This document shows positions 17,363 to 26,978 of a stretch of 64,000 bases of DNA, one piece after another. This DNA comes from Gammaproteobacteria bacterium. GTDB lineage: Bacteria > Pseudomonadota > Gammaproteobacteria > Poriferisulfidales > GCA-002705445. Every line of letters begins with the position of its first letter. Position 1 is the first letter of the stretch. The stretch covers positions 104,977 to 168,976 of the forward strand of contig JAQWPG010000005.1 of assembly GCA_029268385.1 (NCBI GenBank), written 5' to 3'. The translations under genes and the position numbers were made by a program. The notes under the pieces are model-generated. The model searched no databases and was not told where the DNA came from. It worked only from the letters and a program-made list of their open reading frames with translations.

Positions 17363-19915
17363 ATGAATATTTTAAAAAAAATTATTGGCAGTAGAAACGA
17401 TAGAATTTTAAAAAATTATCAAAAAATATTAAGTAATGTCAACTCGTACTCAGACGAGATGCGAAGTATAGATAGTAAAGAATTTCCAAGTATTACAACA
17501 AGACTTAAAAAGAGACATCAAAACGGCGAAAGCCTTAGCGAAATATTACCATATGCCTATGCGTTAGTAAGAGAAGCCTCAGATAGAATAATGAACATGA
17601 GACATTTTGATGAGCAAATTCTTGGTGGCATAGCTCTAAATGATGGAAAAATAGCAGAAATGAAAACTGGGGAAGGAAAAACTCTGGTAGCGACATTGCC
17701 TGCTTACCTAAACGCTTTATCCGGTAATGGAGTTCATATAATTACAGTAAATGATTATCTCGCGAAAAGAGATTGTGACTGGATGTCAAAATTATATAAT
17801 TTTTTAGGATTAACAACAGGAGTTATCTTATCTGGCCAAAGTATAGAAGACAAAAAAAAATCTTATAAGTCAGATATCATTTATGGAACAAATAATGAAT
17901 TTGGTTTTGACTATTTAAGAGATAATATGGTTTATTCTTTAAAAGAAAAAACTCAAAATAAATTATCTTTTGCCATAGTTGATGAAGTTGATTCAATATT
18001 AATCGACGAAGCCAGAACCCCGTTAATAATATCTGGTGCTACAGACGAAAGCTCGAAGCTTTATAAAAAAATTAATAGTTTAGTTAAGGATTTAAAGAAA
18101 GGAAATGAAGAAGACGAAAGCGGAGACTTTTTCTTAGATGAAAAATCTAAGCAAGCTTTTTTATCAGAAAAAGGACATGAAACGTATGAGAATTTATTAA
18201 TTAAAAATAAAGTCATTCAGCCTGATGAAAGTCTATATGATCCAAAATATATAAATTTATTACATTATATTGGAACTGCACTTCGAGCTCATAATTTATT
18301 TATAAAGGATATAGATTATATTGTTGAAGACTCAAAGGTAATTATTATTGATGAGTTCACAGGAAGAAAAATGCTTGGAAGAAGGTGGGGTGAGGGGCTT
18401 CATCAAGCTATAGAAGCTAAGGAAAACCTGTCAATTGAAAATGAGAATCAGACTTTAGCATCAATAACCTTTCAAAATTATTTTAGACTTTATAAAAAAC
18501 TATCTGGAATGACGGGAACAGCAGATACAGAGGCGCAAGAATTTCAAGAAATATACAGCCTAGAAGTAATAATAATTCCTCCGCATAAAAAGATGATAAG
18601 AACAGACTTGGGGGATCTCGTATATCTCACTATGGAAGAAAAGTACAATGCTATTATTGAAGATGTTAAAAAGTGCAAAAAAAATAATCAGCCGGTACTA
18701 ATAGGAACAGCTTCCATTGAATCATCCGAATACTTGTCGAAAGCATTAAATAAAGAAAAAATCTCGCACAATGTTCTTAATGCAAAGCAACACGAAAGAG
18801 AGTCTATGATCATTGAAAATGCTGGAATAGCTGGAGGCGTAACAATTGCAACAAATATGGCAGGAAGAGGAACAGATATAGTACTTGGCGGGAAAAATGA
18901 GGCAGGTTCATTGAATTGGCATCAAGAAAATAAGAAAGTTCTTGAAAATGGCGGCTTACATGTAATTGGAACAGAGAGGCATGAATCAAGACGGGTTGAT
19001 AATCAGCTAAGAGGTAGATCGGGTAGACAAGGTGATCCAGGTTCTTCTAGATTCTATTTATCACTAGAAGACAATTTAATGAGAATTTTTGCATCTGAAA
19101 AAGTAAGTTCGATAATGAAAAAGCTAGGAATGGAGCAGGGAGAAGCGATTGAACATAATTGGGTTACTAAAGCTATTGGAAATGCGCAAAAGAAAGTCGA
19201 AGGCCACAATTTTGATATAAGAAAGCATCTTTTAGATTATGATGACGTAGCTAATGAGCAAAGAAAATATATATATAACAAAAGAAATAACTTTTTAGAA
19301 AAAGAAAACAGAAAAGAAACTGTGAATCAAATAATAGAAGAGGTATTTTCAGAATTAATTGAAAACAATATAAATGTAAATAGTATTGAGGATATAGAAA
19401 TAAACGATATTCTCCAAAGAGATTTCCATGTAAATATAAACGCAAAAGAAATTATAAAAAACTCACAAAAAAAAGATGATGCAATAAAAAAATGTTTAGA
19501 AGAAATTAAGGATATATATAAAAAGAATATATCTGAGCTATCAGAGGAAATATATTTAGACCTAATAAAAGAAATATTTATAAATATTATAGATAAATCA
19601 TGGATTGAGCATATTCAGTCTATGGATTATTTAAGACAAGGAATAGGGTTAAGAAGCTATGCACAAAAAAATCCAAAACAAGAGTATAAAAGGGAAGCAT
19701 TTGAGATGTTTGCCATAATGCAAAATAATGTGCATTATAGCTTTATAAGTATGTTATTTAGACTTGATTATAAGTTGAACTTTGAAAAAAAAGAATCCGA
19801 AAGCAAAAATAAATTAATACAGACTAGCTCAGATAATAAAACAAATAAGAAACCAAATTCAATTAAAAATTCTCAAAAAAGAAGTAGAAAGTCAAAGAAA
19901 AAAAGAAAAAAATAA
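17363..19915 (+). CDS. secA: SecA, preprotein translocase ATPase
   Basis: Motor ATPase that drives proteins through SecYEG. Walker A is 'MKTGEGKTL' near residues 100-108, the DEAD-like box is 'DEVDSILIDEARTPL', and the second nucleotide-binding fold has 'ATNMAGRGTDIVLGG' and 'LRGRSGRQGDPGSSRFYLS'. The helical scaffold 'WIEHIQSMDYLRQGIGLRSYAQKNP' is conserved. At 850 aa it is slightly short: the usual C-terminal zinc motif (CxCxnCH), which binds SecB and phospholipid, is missing. The protein instead ends in a Lys/Arg/Ser-rich tail of about 25 residues. Confidence 0.96.
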   Translation: MNILKKIIGSRNDRILKNYQKILSNVNSYSDEMRSIDSKEFPSITTRLKKRHQNGESLSEILPYAYALVREASDRIMNMRHFDEQILGGIALNDGKIAEMKTGEGKTLVATLPAYLNALSGNGVHIITVNDYLAKRDCDWMSKLYNFLGLTTGVILSGQSIEDKKKSYKSDIIYGTNNEFGFDYLRDNMVYSLKEKTQNKLSFAIVDEVDSILIDEARTPLIISGATDESSKLYKKINSLVKDLKKGNEEDESGDFFLDEKSKQAFLSEKGHETYENLLIKNKVIQPDESLYDPKYINLLHYIGTALRAHNLFIKDIDYIVEDSKVIIIDEFTGRKMLGRRWGEGLHQAIEAKENLSIENENQTLASITFQNYFRLYKKLSGMTGTADTEAQEFQEIYSLEVIIIPPHKKMIRTDLGDLVYLTMEEKYNAIIEDVKKCKKNNQPVLIGTASIESSEYLSKALNKEKISHNVLNAKQHERESMIIENAGIAGGVTIATNMAGRGTDIVLGGKNEAGSLNWHQENKKVLENGGLHVIGTERHESRRVDNQLRGRSGRQGDPGSSRFYLSLEDNLMRIFASEKVSSIMKKLGMEQGEAIEHNWVTKAIGNAQKKVEGHNFDIRKHLLDYDDVANEQRKYIYNKRNNFLEKENRKETVNQIIEEVFSELIENNINVNSIEDIEINDILQRDFHVNINAKEIIKNSQKKDDAIKKCLEEIKDIYKKNISELSEEIYLDLIKEIFINIIDKSWIEHIQSMDYLRQGIGLRSYAQKNPKQEYKREAFEMFAIMQNNVHYSFISMLFRLDYKLNFEKKESESKNKLIQTSSDNKTNKKPNSIKNSQKRSRKSKKKRKK

Positions 19916-19952
19916 TAATCAATTTAAATTATGTAAAGATAAAGTAATCAAA

Positions 19953-21164
19953 ATGATGAAAAAAAAAGATGTTAAAATACATGGTGTAAACGGAATTAGC
20001 TTGTCCTCAGTGCACTCTGGAATGTACGCTAAAAAAAGGCTTGATTTATCAATTTTAGAAATTTCTTCTGGTTCAAATATCGCAGGAGTTTTCACAAAAA
20101 ATAAAGCAAAATCACCATCTGTAATTATATCTAATAAAAATATAAATAAATATTGCCCCAAGTATCTTATTGTTAACTCCGGAAATGCAAATGCTGGAAC
20201 AGGTGATGAAGGTTTAAAAGACATAAATAAATATTGTAAAAAACTTTCACTTGCGGCCTCTTGTAAAACTGAAGAAATTCTTGTTTTTTCAACTGGAGTT
20301 ATTGGTGAAAGAATAAAGACTTCCAATATAATAAAATCAATTCCAAAATTACTTAAAAATTTATGCACAGATAGCTGGATTGATTTCTCAAATTCAATTT
20401 TAACAACAGATACTTGCAATAAAATTATATCTAAAAAAATTAAGATATCGGGAAAAATTATAACAATAACCGGTGTTGCTAAAGGTTCTGGAATGATTAT
20501 GCCCAATATGGCCACTATGCTTTCATTTGTTGCTACAGATATGAAAATAGGAAAAACAGAACTTAAAAAAATGTTAAAAAAACTTACAGAATCCTCTTAC
20601 AATATGATAACTGTTGACGGTGACACATCTACTAATGATTCAAGTATATTAATAGCAACCGGAAAATCATTATTAAGTTACGAAAGTCTTACATTAAAAG
20701 ATAAAAAAATATTTTATAAGTGCATTGAGAGTATATATAAAGAATTAGCAAAAAAAATTATTTATGACGGTGAGGGCGCAACAAAATTTGTTACAATTAA
20801 TGTTAAAAAAGTTAATACAAAAAAACAAGGCAAAGAAATTGCAATGTCAATTGCAAATTCACTCTTAGTTAAAACTGCATTATTTGCGCAAGATCCAAAT
20901 TGGGGCCGTATACTATCGGCAATTGGAAACGCCAACATAAATATAAAAAATTTATCAAATATAACTATATCCTTAGGGAAAATACTAATATTTAAAGATA
21001 ATAAATTGTATAAAAAATACAATGAGAAATTAGCATATAAGTATTTAAAAAATAAAAACATTGAAATTAATGTAGTCATAAATACTGGTAAGGAAGAAAC
21101 TACAGTATGGACTACTGATTTATCATATGAATATATAAAAATAAATGCAGAATATAGAACATGA
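19953..21164 (+). CDS. argJ: ArgJ, ornithine acetyltransferase / N-acetylglutamate synthase
   Basis: Bifunctional arginine synthesis enzyme that recycles the acetyl group between acetylornithine and glutamate. The autocleavage motif 'KGSGMIMPNMATML' is present with the nucleophile Thr at residue 188. 'VNSGNANAGTG' near residue 75 and 'FAQDPNWGRI' toward the C-terminus are conserved. The length (403 aa) is normal. It follows secA as in Pseudomonas and overlaps the next gene by 20 bp. Confidence 0.94.
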   Translation: MMKKKDVKIHGVNGISLSSVHSGMYAKKRLDLSILEISSGSNIAGVFTKNKAKSPSVIISNKNINKYCPKYLIVNSGNANAGTGDEGLKDINKYCKKLSLAASCKTEEILVFSTGVIGERIKTSNIIKSIPKLLKNLCTDSWIDFSNSILTTDTCNKIISKKIKISGKIITITGVAKGSGMIMPNMATMLSFVATDMKIGKTELKKMLKKLTESSYNMITVDGDTSTNDSSILIATGKSLLSYESLTLKDKKIFYKCIESIYKELAKKIIYDGEGATKFVTINVKKVNTKKQGKEIAMSIANSLLVKTALFAQDPNWGRILSAIGNANINIKNLSNITISLGKILIFKDNKLYKKYNEKLAYKYLKNKNIEINVVINTGKEETTVWTTDLSYEYIKINAEYRT

Positions 21165-21732
21165 TATAAAAAAATATGATCAATATTTTATAACTAAAAA
21201 TTATAAAAAAAATTCATTAAATGACTATTTAGCATATATTGAGAAAGTTCTTAACACTGGTGTCAAATTAGTACAGTTCAGGTCAAAAAATTTATCTAAA
21301 AATCAGTATAGTATAGTATCAGCAGAGATTTATAAGCTTTGCAAAAAATACAAATCTTTTTTTATTATTAATAATATCGATAATTTAGAATTAAATAAAT
21401 TTTGTGATGGTATTCAATTAACATCTGAGAATTTAAAGTGCACTAATATCAATTCTATTGATAATAAATACATTCTATTTGGATCTTGCCATAACGAACA
21501 AGAGATTAATATTTGTAATAAGAGTAATATTGATGCAATATTGCTGTCATCTGTTAATTCTACATCAAATAAAATTGGAATTGGTTGGAATAAATTTAAA
21601 ATGCTAGCAGATATTTCAGAAAAGCCAGTTTTTGCATTAGGAGGATTGAACTATATTAATGATATCGTCACTGTAAAAGAAAATGGTGGTCATGGTATAG
21701 CAGCAATATCGTATTTTAATCAGTTACCTTGA
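21145..21732 (+). CDS. ThiE/TenI-like TIM-barrel protein, stand-alone domain
   Basis: A 195-residue protein resembling thiamine phosphate synthase (TIM barrel): 'VKLVQFRSKNLS', 'FIINNIDN', 'DGIQLTSENL', 'FGSCHNEQEI', 'AILLSSVNSTSNK' and the phosphate-binding 'PVFALGGLNYIND...GGHGIAAIS'. In Pseudomonas-type genomes the equivalent gene after argJ encodes a Nudix (MutT) domain fused to this ThiE-like domain; here only the ThiE-like half is present. Canonical ThiE metal/substrate residues are partly changed (QLTSENL where ThiE has HLGQ-like sequence), so true thiamine synthesis activity is doubtful. It overlaps argJ by 20 bp and converges on zapD with a 9-bp overlap. Confidence 0.65.
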   Translation: MQNIEHDIKKYDQYFITKNYKKNSLNDYLAYIEKVLNTGVKLVQFRSKNLSKNQYSIVSAEIYKLCKKYKSFFIINNIDNLELNKFCDGIQLTSENLKCTNINSIDNKYILFGSCHNEQEINICNKSNIDAILLSSVNSTSNKIGIGWNKFKMLADISEKPVFALGGLNYINDIVTVKENGGHGIAAISYFNQLP

Positions 21733-22497
21733 ACTTGATAACGAAAGTTCAAAATTGATATCTTCAGTAATTGCTTTAGATAATCTATCTGAGCCGTGAG
21801 AAGATTTAAATATAATGTTTATATTCTGAGGATTGACGCTTACGTCTGGGAAGATATTATTATTTTTTTCAATTTTAATTCTTACTAGATCAATCTTAAC
21901 AGTTTTATCAAGTTTTTTTTCAAAAAATGATTCAGAACATTTGTAAGAATGAAACTTCGAGTTTCGTCTTTTTATATCAATAATTAATTGAGATGCAAGA
22001 AATATTGGGTCAAACGGTTTGTACCAGCTATTAATATTATCTAATATAAAAGATTTATTTGAAGATAAAAAGTTTAAATATGACGGCATGTCAAAAAAAT
22101 TATCACCAGCAGGAATATGAGATTTACTCTTGATCTGCATCAAAAAATCATTATCTACAATAGATTTAGAAGGACTGTCACTAATACTATTTAAATTATT
22201 TATACACGTTTCTATATTAGATATAAATTCTTCATACATATCTTCTTTAATTTTATTATCGTCACGTAGTGAAAGCAATAGAATCCTGGTTTTATCTAAT
22301 TCTTTTAGTAGCTCAATTTTAATATTAATGCGAAAGATAAAATCAGATATTTCAATTAATGTTGTTAAAGAAGATTTTATACCCCAAATATTATTTTGAT
22401 TTAATCCAGAATTAAACTTTTCAAATAAATATTCTGATTTAAGAAAGTTTCTAATATTCTCTGTTACTGGCTGTTCATATATAATAAATTCATTCAT
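21724..22497 (-). CDS. zapD: ZapD, FtsZ-bundling division protein
   Basis: Cytoplasmic protein that cross-links FtsZ filaments. The N-terminus 'YEQPVTENIRNFLKSEYLFEKF' matches the family pattern (FEHPLNEKMRTWLRIEFL in E. coli), as do 'IKIELLKELDKTR', 'IPAGDNFFDMPSYLNFL', 'DPIFLASQLIIDIKR' and the C-terminal 'INFELSLSSS'. The length (257 aa) is normal. The neighbour coaE, 3 bp upstream on the same strand, is also the neighbour in E. coli. Confidence 0.88.
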   Translation of the reverse strand: MNEFIIYEQPVTENIRNFLKSEYLFEKFNSGLNQNNIWGIKSSLTTLIEISDFIFRINIKIELLKELDKTRILLLSLRDDNKIKEDMYEEFISNIETCINNLNSISDSPSKSIVDNDFLMQIKSKSHIPAGDNFFDMPSYLNFLSSNKSFILDNINSWYKPFDPIFLASQLIIDIKRRNSKFHSYKCSESFFEKKLDKTVKIDLVRIKIEKNNNIFPDVSVNPQNINIIFKSSHGSDRLSKAITEDINFELSLSSSR

Positions 22498-22500
22498 AAT

Positions 22501-23103
22501 CTAATCTAATATTTTACATATTTTATCTTTCAAATCATTCAAAGTCCCATTATTTTCAATAATACAATAGTTGTTGTTTTTATAATTATCTATACTATTT
22601 TGATATTTGATAATATTCTCAATCATTTTATTTCCATAATTATTTCTTTTAGAAATTCTTTTTTTTCTAATTTCGTATTCCGATTTAATGTATAATATTT
22701 TATAATTTTTAAAAAAAATATTTTTTTTTATTATTGGTATTGCAAATACTAATTTTTTTTTATTTAGTTTTATAATTTTCTCAAATTCTAAAAATACAAG
22801 AGGCTGTATATAATTTTCGATTAATTCCATTATTCTTTTATCATTAAAAATTTTTTCTCTTAAGATATCTAAGTCAATACTATTATTTACTATCGCACCT
22901 GGATATATATTACCAACATTCTTAATAATATCTTGATTTTTATATAGTTTTCTTACTATTTTATCTGCACAGAAGCATGAATAACCTTTTTCACTGAAAA
23001 TTTTCATAGCCTCAGTTTTTCCTGATCCAATTTGGCCCGTAATAATATAAATACTCAATTTAAATACCTTCACAATTTTGCTTAAATATATGCTATATAT
23101 CAT
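22501..23103 (-). CDS. coaE: CoaE, dephospho-CoA kinase
   Basis: Phosphorylates dephospho-CoA in the last step of coenzyme A synthesis. The P-loop 'ITGQIGSGKTEA' is at about residues 21-32; 'CADKIVRKLY' (nucleotide/substrate Asp), 'RISKRNNYG' (lid) and 'IIENNGTLNDL' (for the usual I.N.G) are recognisable. The ATG at 23103 gives an unconserved 15-residue leader, so a later TTG just before 'SIYIITGQ' may be the real start. The length is 200 aa. Confidence 0.85.
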   Translation of the reverse strand: MIYSIYLSKIVKVFKLSIYIITGQIGSGKTEAMKIFSEKGYSCFCADKIVRKLYKNQDIIKNVGNIYPGAIVNNSIDLDILREKIFNDKRIMELIENYIQPLVFLEFEKIIKLNKKKLVFAIPIIKKNIFFKNYKILYIKSEYEIRKKRISKRNNYGNKMIENIIKYQNSIDNYKNNNYCIIENNGTLNDLKDKICKILD

Positions 23104-23135
23104 ATATTAATCAGAATTTATTTGATAATTATATT

Positions 23136-24770
23136 ATGAATGAAAAAATTGAATTTGTTATTGCTCAATTTAATGCTGTAGTTGGCGATATTGAAGGCAA
23201 TACCAATAGAATTATAAAAATTATTGAGGATAATAGGTCATTAGATGCTATAAAAGTTTTTATATTCCCTGAGCTAGCATTATGCGGTTATCTGCCGGAA
23301 GATTTACTTCTTAGGGAAGATTTTGCTAATAAAACAAATATGGCAATTAGAGAGTTAAAGGCACATATTTCTAGCAATGAGTATCTAATATTAGGCGCAC
23401 CAAAATACTCTAAAGATGAAAGTGATATAAGGAATAGTGTATTTATATTAAATAATAGAGAAATTAAAGACATATATGATAAGCAGACTTTGCCAAATTA
23501 CGGTGTGTTTGATGAAAAAAGATATTTTAAAAAAGGAAATAAAAATTTAGTCATAAATATAAAAGGAAATAAAATTGGTATTTTAATTTGCGAAGATTCT
23601 TGGAACATATCATCTTTATACAGTAAAGATCTAGAAAACTTAGATTTTCTTGTAAGTATTAACGCATCTCCTTTTGAAAAATCTAAAGATATAAAAAGAA
23701 GAAAATTCTTTCAAAAAGTTTCCTTAAAATATAACTTTAATTTGATTTATCTAAATTCTGTTGGTGGGCAAGATGAGATTGTTTTTGATGGTTCTTCATT
23801 TTTAGTTGATAGAAAAGGTTCTATAAAAAACATATGTAATTCTTTTTCAGAAGACGTATGTAAAATATCTATAGAAAACAAAGAATATTCCCAAAAATCA
23901 CTTTTAAAATATGAAAAAGCTTTACTTGGTAATGATGAGGCTTTGTACGAGGCTGTAAAAACTGGGACCTATGACTATATAACCAAAAGTAATCTTAATG
24001 GTGTGTTATTAGGATTATCTGGTGGTATAGATTCAGCTCTTACACTTGCAATAGCAAATGATATATTTGATAAAAAAGATATTGAAGCAATTTTACTTCC
24101 CTCAGTTTTTACTTCTGATTTAAGTATTCAGCTTGCTAAGGAGCAATGTAAATTACTTGATATTAATTATTCTGTAATTAGTATTAAAGATATAGATCAA
24201 ACTATTAATAAAACACTTGAAAAAAGATTTTCTGGATTGCCTAGTGACACGACAGAAGAAAATATACAAGCTAGAGCAAGGGGTTTAATCTTAATGTCAA
24301 TATCGAATAAAACTGGAAAAATACTATTAACTACCGGTAATAAAAGTGAACTTGCAGTAGGTTACTCGACACTATATGGCGATATGTGTGGAAGCTTTGC
24401 ACCTCTAAAAGATTTATATAAAAGCGAGGTATATTCATTATCTAAATGGAGAAATAGCAAATCAATCTCTATACCAGAAGCTGTAATACAAAGAATGCCT
24501 ACAGCAGAGTTATCACTAGACCAGTATGATATAGATACACTTCCTCAATATGATATTTTGGACAGTATTCTAAAGTCATTTATAGAAGATAAAAAATCAT
24601 TAGAAGAAATATGTAATATGGGTTTCGAAAAAAGCTTAGTAAGTAATATTATAAATATGGTTATAAGCAATGAATACAAGAGAAGACAATATTGCCCTGG
24701 TGTTAAAGTTACACCCCAATCTTTTGGAAGAGAGAGAAGGTTTCCAATAGTATCAAGATTTAAATATTAA
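23136..24770 (+). CDS. nadE: NadE, glutamine-dependent NAD+ synthetase
   Basis: Makes NAD+ from nicotinate adenine dinucleotide with ammonia released from glutamine. The N-terminal nitrilase-like amidase domain has Glu in 'FPELALCGYLPEDLL', Lys in 'DKQTLPNYGVFDEKRYF' and the nucleophile Cys in 'ILICEDSWN'. The C-terminal synthetase has the PP-loop 'LGLSGGIDSALT' and 'LLTTGNKSELAVGYSTLYGDMCGSFAPLKDLYK'. The length (544 aa) is normal for the two-domain bacterial form. It is divergent from coaE with 32 bp between the starts. Confidence 0.95.
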   Translation: MNEKIEFVIAQFNAVVGDIEGNTNRIIKIIEDNRSLDAIKVFIFPELALCGYLPEDLLLREDFANKTNMAIRELKAHISSNEYLILGAPKYSKDESDIRNSVFILNNREIKDIYDKQTLPNYGVFDEKRYFKKGNKNLVINIKGNKIGILICEDSWNISSLYSKDLENLDFLVSINASPFEKSKDIKRRKFFQKVSLKYNFNLIYLNSVGGQDEIVFDGSSFLVDRKGSIKNICNSFSEDVCKISIENKEYSQKSLLKYEKALLGNDEALYEAVKTGTYDYITKSNLNGVLLGLSGGIDSALTLAIANDIFDKKDIEAILLPSVFTSDLSIQLAKEQCKLLDINYSVISIKDIDQTINKTLEKRFSGLPSDTTEENIQARARGLILMSISNKTGKILLTTGNKSELAVGYSTLYGDMCGSFAPLKDLYKSEVYSLSKWRNSKSISIPEAVIQRMPTAELSLDQYDIDTLPQYDILDSILKSFIEDKKSLEEICNMGFEKSLVSNIINMVISNEYKRRQYCPGVKVTPQSFGRERRFPIVSRFKY

Positions 24771-24774
24771 TAAT

Positions 24775-26004
24775 TTACTTAATAAGTTCAATCACCTCAT
24801 TTTCAGAGTCAATAATTTCTGTATTTTTATTTCCTTCCTCATTTTCATTATTTAAATTTTTTTTATTTGAAGACTCATCTGATATTTCGCCAACGATAAT
24901 ATCTTTTACTTCAAGATCTGTTCTGTCTTCAGATGAAAAATACTCAAGAATATTTAGTTGTTCGTCATTATTTTTTACTGATAACTCATCATTATTTGTG
25001 TGAATAATTGAATATCTTTCAGGCTTTATATTTCTAGGTATTTCAACTAGATTTTCATTTGTGAAATATTCTACGTTATAAACACCATCAAAATTATCTT
25101 CAATTTGATTCTCAATATCAAAGCCCATTGATATAGCAATATCATCAGCAACTTCGCTCAAAGCAACAAGATTCCTTCTGACTTTATTTTCTAAGACATC
25201 ATTGAAATATACAGATTCATATTTGGGATAATTTTTCTGAATGATTTTTTCTATTAATCTAGCACTATCATTCATTAATAATAATTCATAAGATCTTTTT
25301 AAAAAGAAAAGCGCATCTTTGTTTGCTGGCGCGCTTGGATATTTTTCAATTAAGAAGTTACATCTGTTAATCACTGCTATATATGCCTTACGTTTAAAAT
25401 AATAATTAGCTACATGTAATTCATATGATGCAAGTGTATTTCTTAAATAGACCATCCTTTTTAGTGAATCTTTTGCATACTTAGAGTTTTTATGATTTTT
25501 ATATACATAATTAAAATCTTCATATGAATTTCTAATGTTTACAGGATCTTTATCAACCTGAACATGAGGAAGCACATAATTAAAGAATGTTTTTCCTCTA
25601 CTAAAATTAGTCAAACCTCTTAAGTAATAAGCATATGGAAGTAATTTACTTGTATTGTTCATTGAAATAAATCTATCTATAACAGCAATAGTGCCATCCC
25701 ACCTATTTAATTTATACATCGCATATGCAAGTTCAATATGACTTTGTTCAGCATATTGTGAAAATGGATAATTAGCTTCTATTTCTCTGTAGTTTTCTAT
25801 AGCTACATCATATTGCTCTCTTTTAAGAGCACTTTTTGCAGTATTGTATATTTGTTCAGCTGTTAGCTTCAGATCATCTTTCTTTGTTATTTGGCCTTTT
25901 CTGTCAATCTCGACATTTTCATTAGTGCCTTTAAAACTTGAGCAAGCTGCTAATGTTGTAATTAAAAGTATATAAATACCTTTTTTTATCATATTCTTAT
26001 GCAT
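24775..26004 (-). CDS. bamD: BamD, outer membrane assembly lipoprotein, with extended C-terminus
   Basis: Essential lipoprotein of the BAM complex that folds outer membrane proteins. A signal peptide ends in the lipobox LAAC (Cys 21 from the first ATG; an ATG four codons later also works). The TPR-rich part has typical BamD sequence 'AENIYNTAKSAL'-like, 'NYPFSQYAEQSHIELAYAMYKLNRWDGTIAVIDRFI', 'YYLRGLTNF' and 'YAKDSLKRMVYLRNTLASYELHVANYYFKRKAYIAVINR'. Family members are about 245-290 aa; this one is 409 aa, with an extra acidic, Asn/Glu-rich tail after about residue 270. The divergent bamD / rluD-pgeF arrangement matches other gammaproteobacteria. Confidence 0.9.
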   Translation of the reverse strand: MHKNMIKKGIYILLITTLAACSSFKGTNENVEIDRKGQITKKDDLKLTAEQIYNTAKSALKREQYDVAIENYREIEANYPFSQYAEQSHIELAYAMYKLNRWDGTIAVIDRFISMNNTSKLLPYAYYLRGLTNFSRGKTFFNYVLPHVQVDKDPVNIRNSYEDFNYVYKNHKNSKYAKDSLKRMVYLRNTLASYELHVANYYFKRKAYIAVINRCNFLIEKYPSAPANKDALFFLKRSYELLLMNDSARLIEKIIQKNYPKYESVYFNDVLENKVRRNLVALSEVADDIAISMGFDIENQIEDNFDGVYNVEYFTNENLVEIPRNIKPERYSIIHTNNDELSVKNNDEQLNILEYFSSEDRTDLEVKDIIVGEISDESSNKKNLNNENEEGNKNTEIIDSENEVIELIK

Positions 26005-26030
26005 ATTTATAAAATAATTAAAAATTTATC

Positions 26031-26978
26031 ATGAGTAACGAAAATAAAAATATTGATATTATAGAATATATAATATCGGAAGAAAGTAAAGGTTTAAGAG
26101 CAGATCAGGCTATTGCTCAAGAGAACTCTCAATTTTCAAGAAGCTTGATTCAAAAATGGATTAAAAAAGGTAATATTTTAGTAAATAACAAGACCGCAAG
26201 ACCAAAAGACGTGTTATTTGAAAATGATAAAATAACAATTATTCCTGAAGCGAGTATCAACTCTGAGTATATAAAACCACAGGATCTTAAACTAGAAATA
26301 GTATACGAAGATGACGATGTAATTGTGATTAATAAGGAAAGTAATATTATTTCTCATCCCGCAGCTGGACATGGCGATGGAACAATAGCAAATGGACTTG
26401 TATATCTTTATCCAGAATTAGAAAATCTTCCTCGATCAGGTTTAATACATCGTTTAGATAAAGATACAACTGGCTTATTGATGGTTGCAAGAACTATCAA
26501 AAGCTACACTAATTTAGTTAAAAGTATGCAAGAAAGAGAAATTAAAAGAGTGTATATTGCCTTTACGCACGGGTTGGTAATGAAAAATGGGCAGATTAAT
26601 CAGCCAATAGCTAGACATAAAACTGATAGAAAAAAAATGTCTGTTAATATAAATGGAAAAGAGGCTATAACAAATTATGAAGTGATGAAGAATTTTAAAA
26701 ATAGCTCAAAACTAAAAATCAAACTTCATACAGGAAGGACTCATCAAATACGGGTTCATATGAATCATATGGGGTACCCAATAATTGGTGATCAAATGTA
26801 TGGTGCTAAAACAAGGGGCTTGGACAAGATTTCTGAACATATTAGAAAATTTCCTAGACAAGCATTGCATGCAGTATCTTTGAGTTTTGAACAACCAAAT
26901 AACAAGAAATTAATAGATATTAAATCAGATCTACCAAATGATATAAAAAATTTAGAAAATATTTTAGAAAATGAATAG
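26031..26978 (+). CDS. rluD: RluD, 23S rRNA pseudouridine synthase
   Basis: Converts uridines in helix 69 of 23S rRNA to pseudouridine. An N-terminal S4 RNA-binding domain (about residues 20-70, 'LRADQAIAQ...SRSLIQKWIKKGNILVNNK') is followed by the catalytic RluA-type domain with 'LIHRLDKDTTGLLMVA' (catalytic Asp at 143) and 'LHTGRTHQIRVHM'. The length is 315 aa. RluA and RluC paralogues are similar, but the bamD and pgeF neighbours support RluD. Confidence 0.9.
   Translation: MSNENKNIDIIEYIISEESKGLRADQAIAQENSQFSRSLIQKWIKKGNILVNNKTARPKDVLFENDKITIIPEASINSEYIKPQDLKLEIVYEDDDVIVINKESNIISHPAAGHGDGTIANGLVYLYPELENLPRSGLIHRLDKDTTGLLMVARTIKSYTNLVKSMQEREIKRVYIAFTHGLVMKNGQINQPIARHKTDRKKMSVNINGKEAITNYEVMKNFKNSSKLKIKLHTGRTHQIRVHMNHMGYPIIGDQMYGAKTRGLDKISEHIRKFPRQALHAVSLSFEQPNNKKLIDIKSDLPNDIKNLENILENE

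Noticed and set aside
19919..20515. Long open frame on the minus strand opposite argJ
   Set aside because: It is antisense to conserved ArgJ coding sequence and resembles no family; the composition is explained by the AT-rich sense strand.
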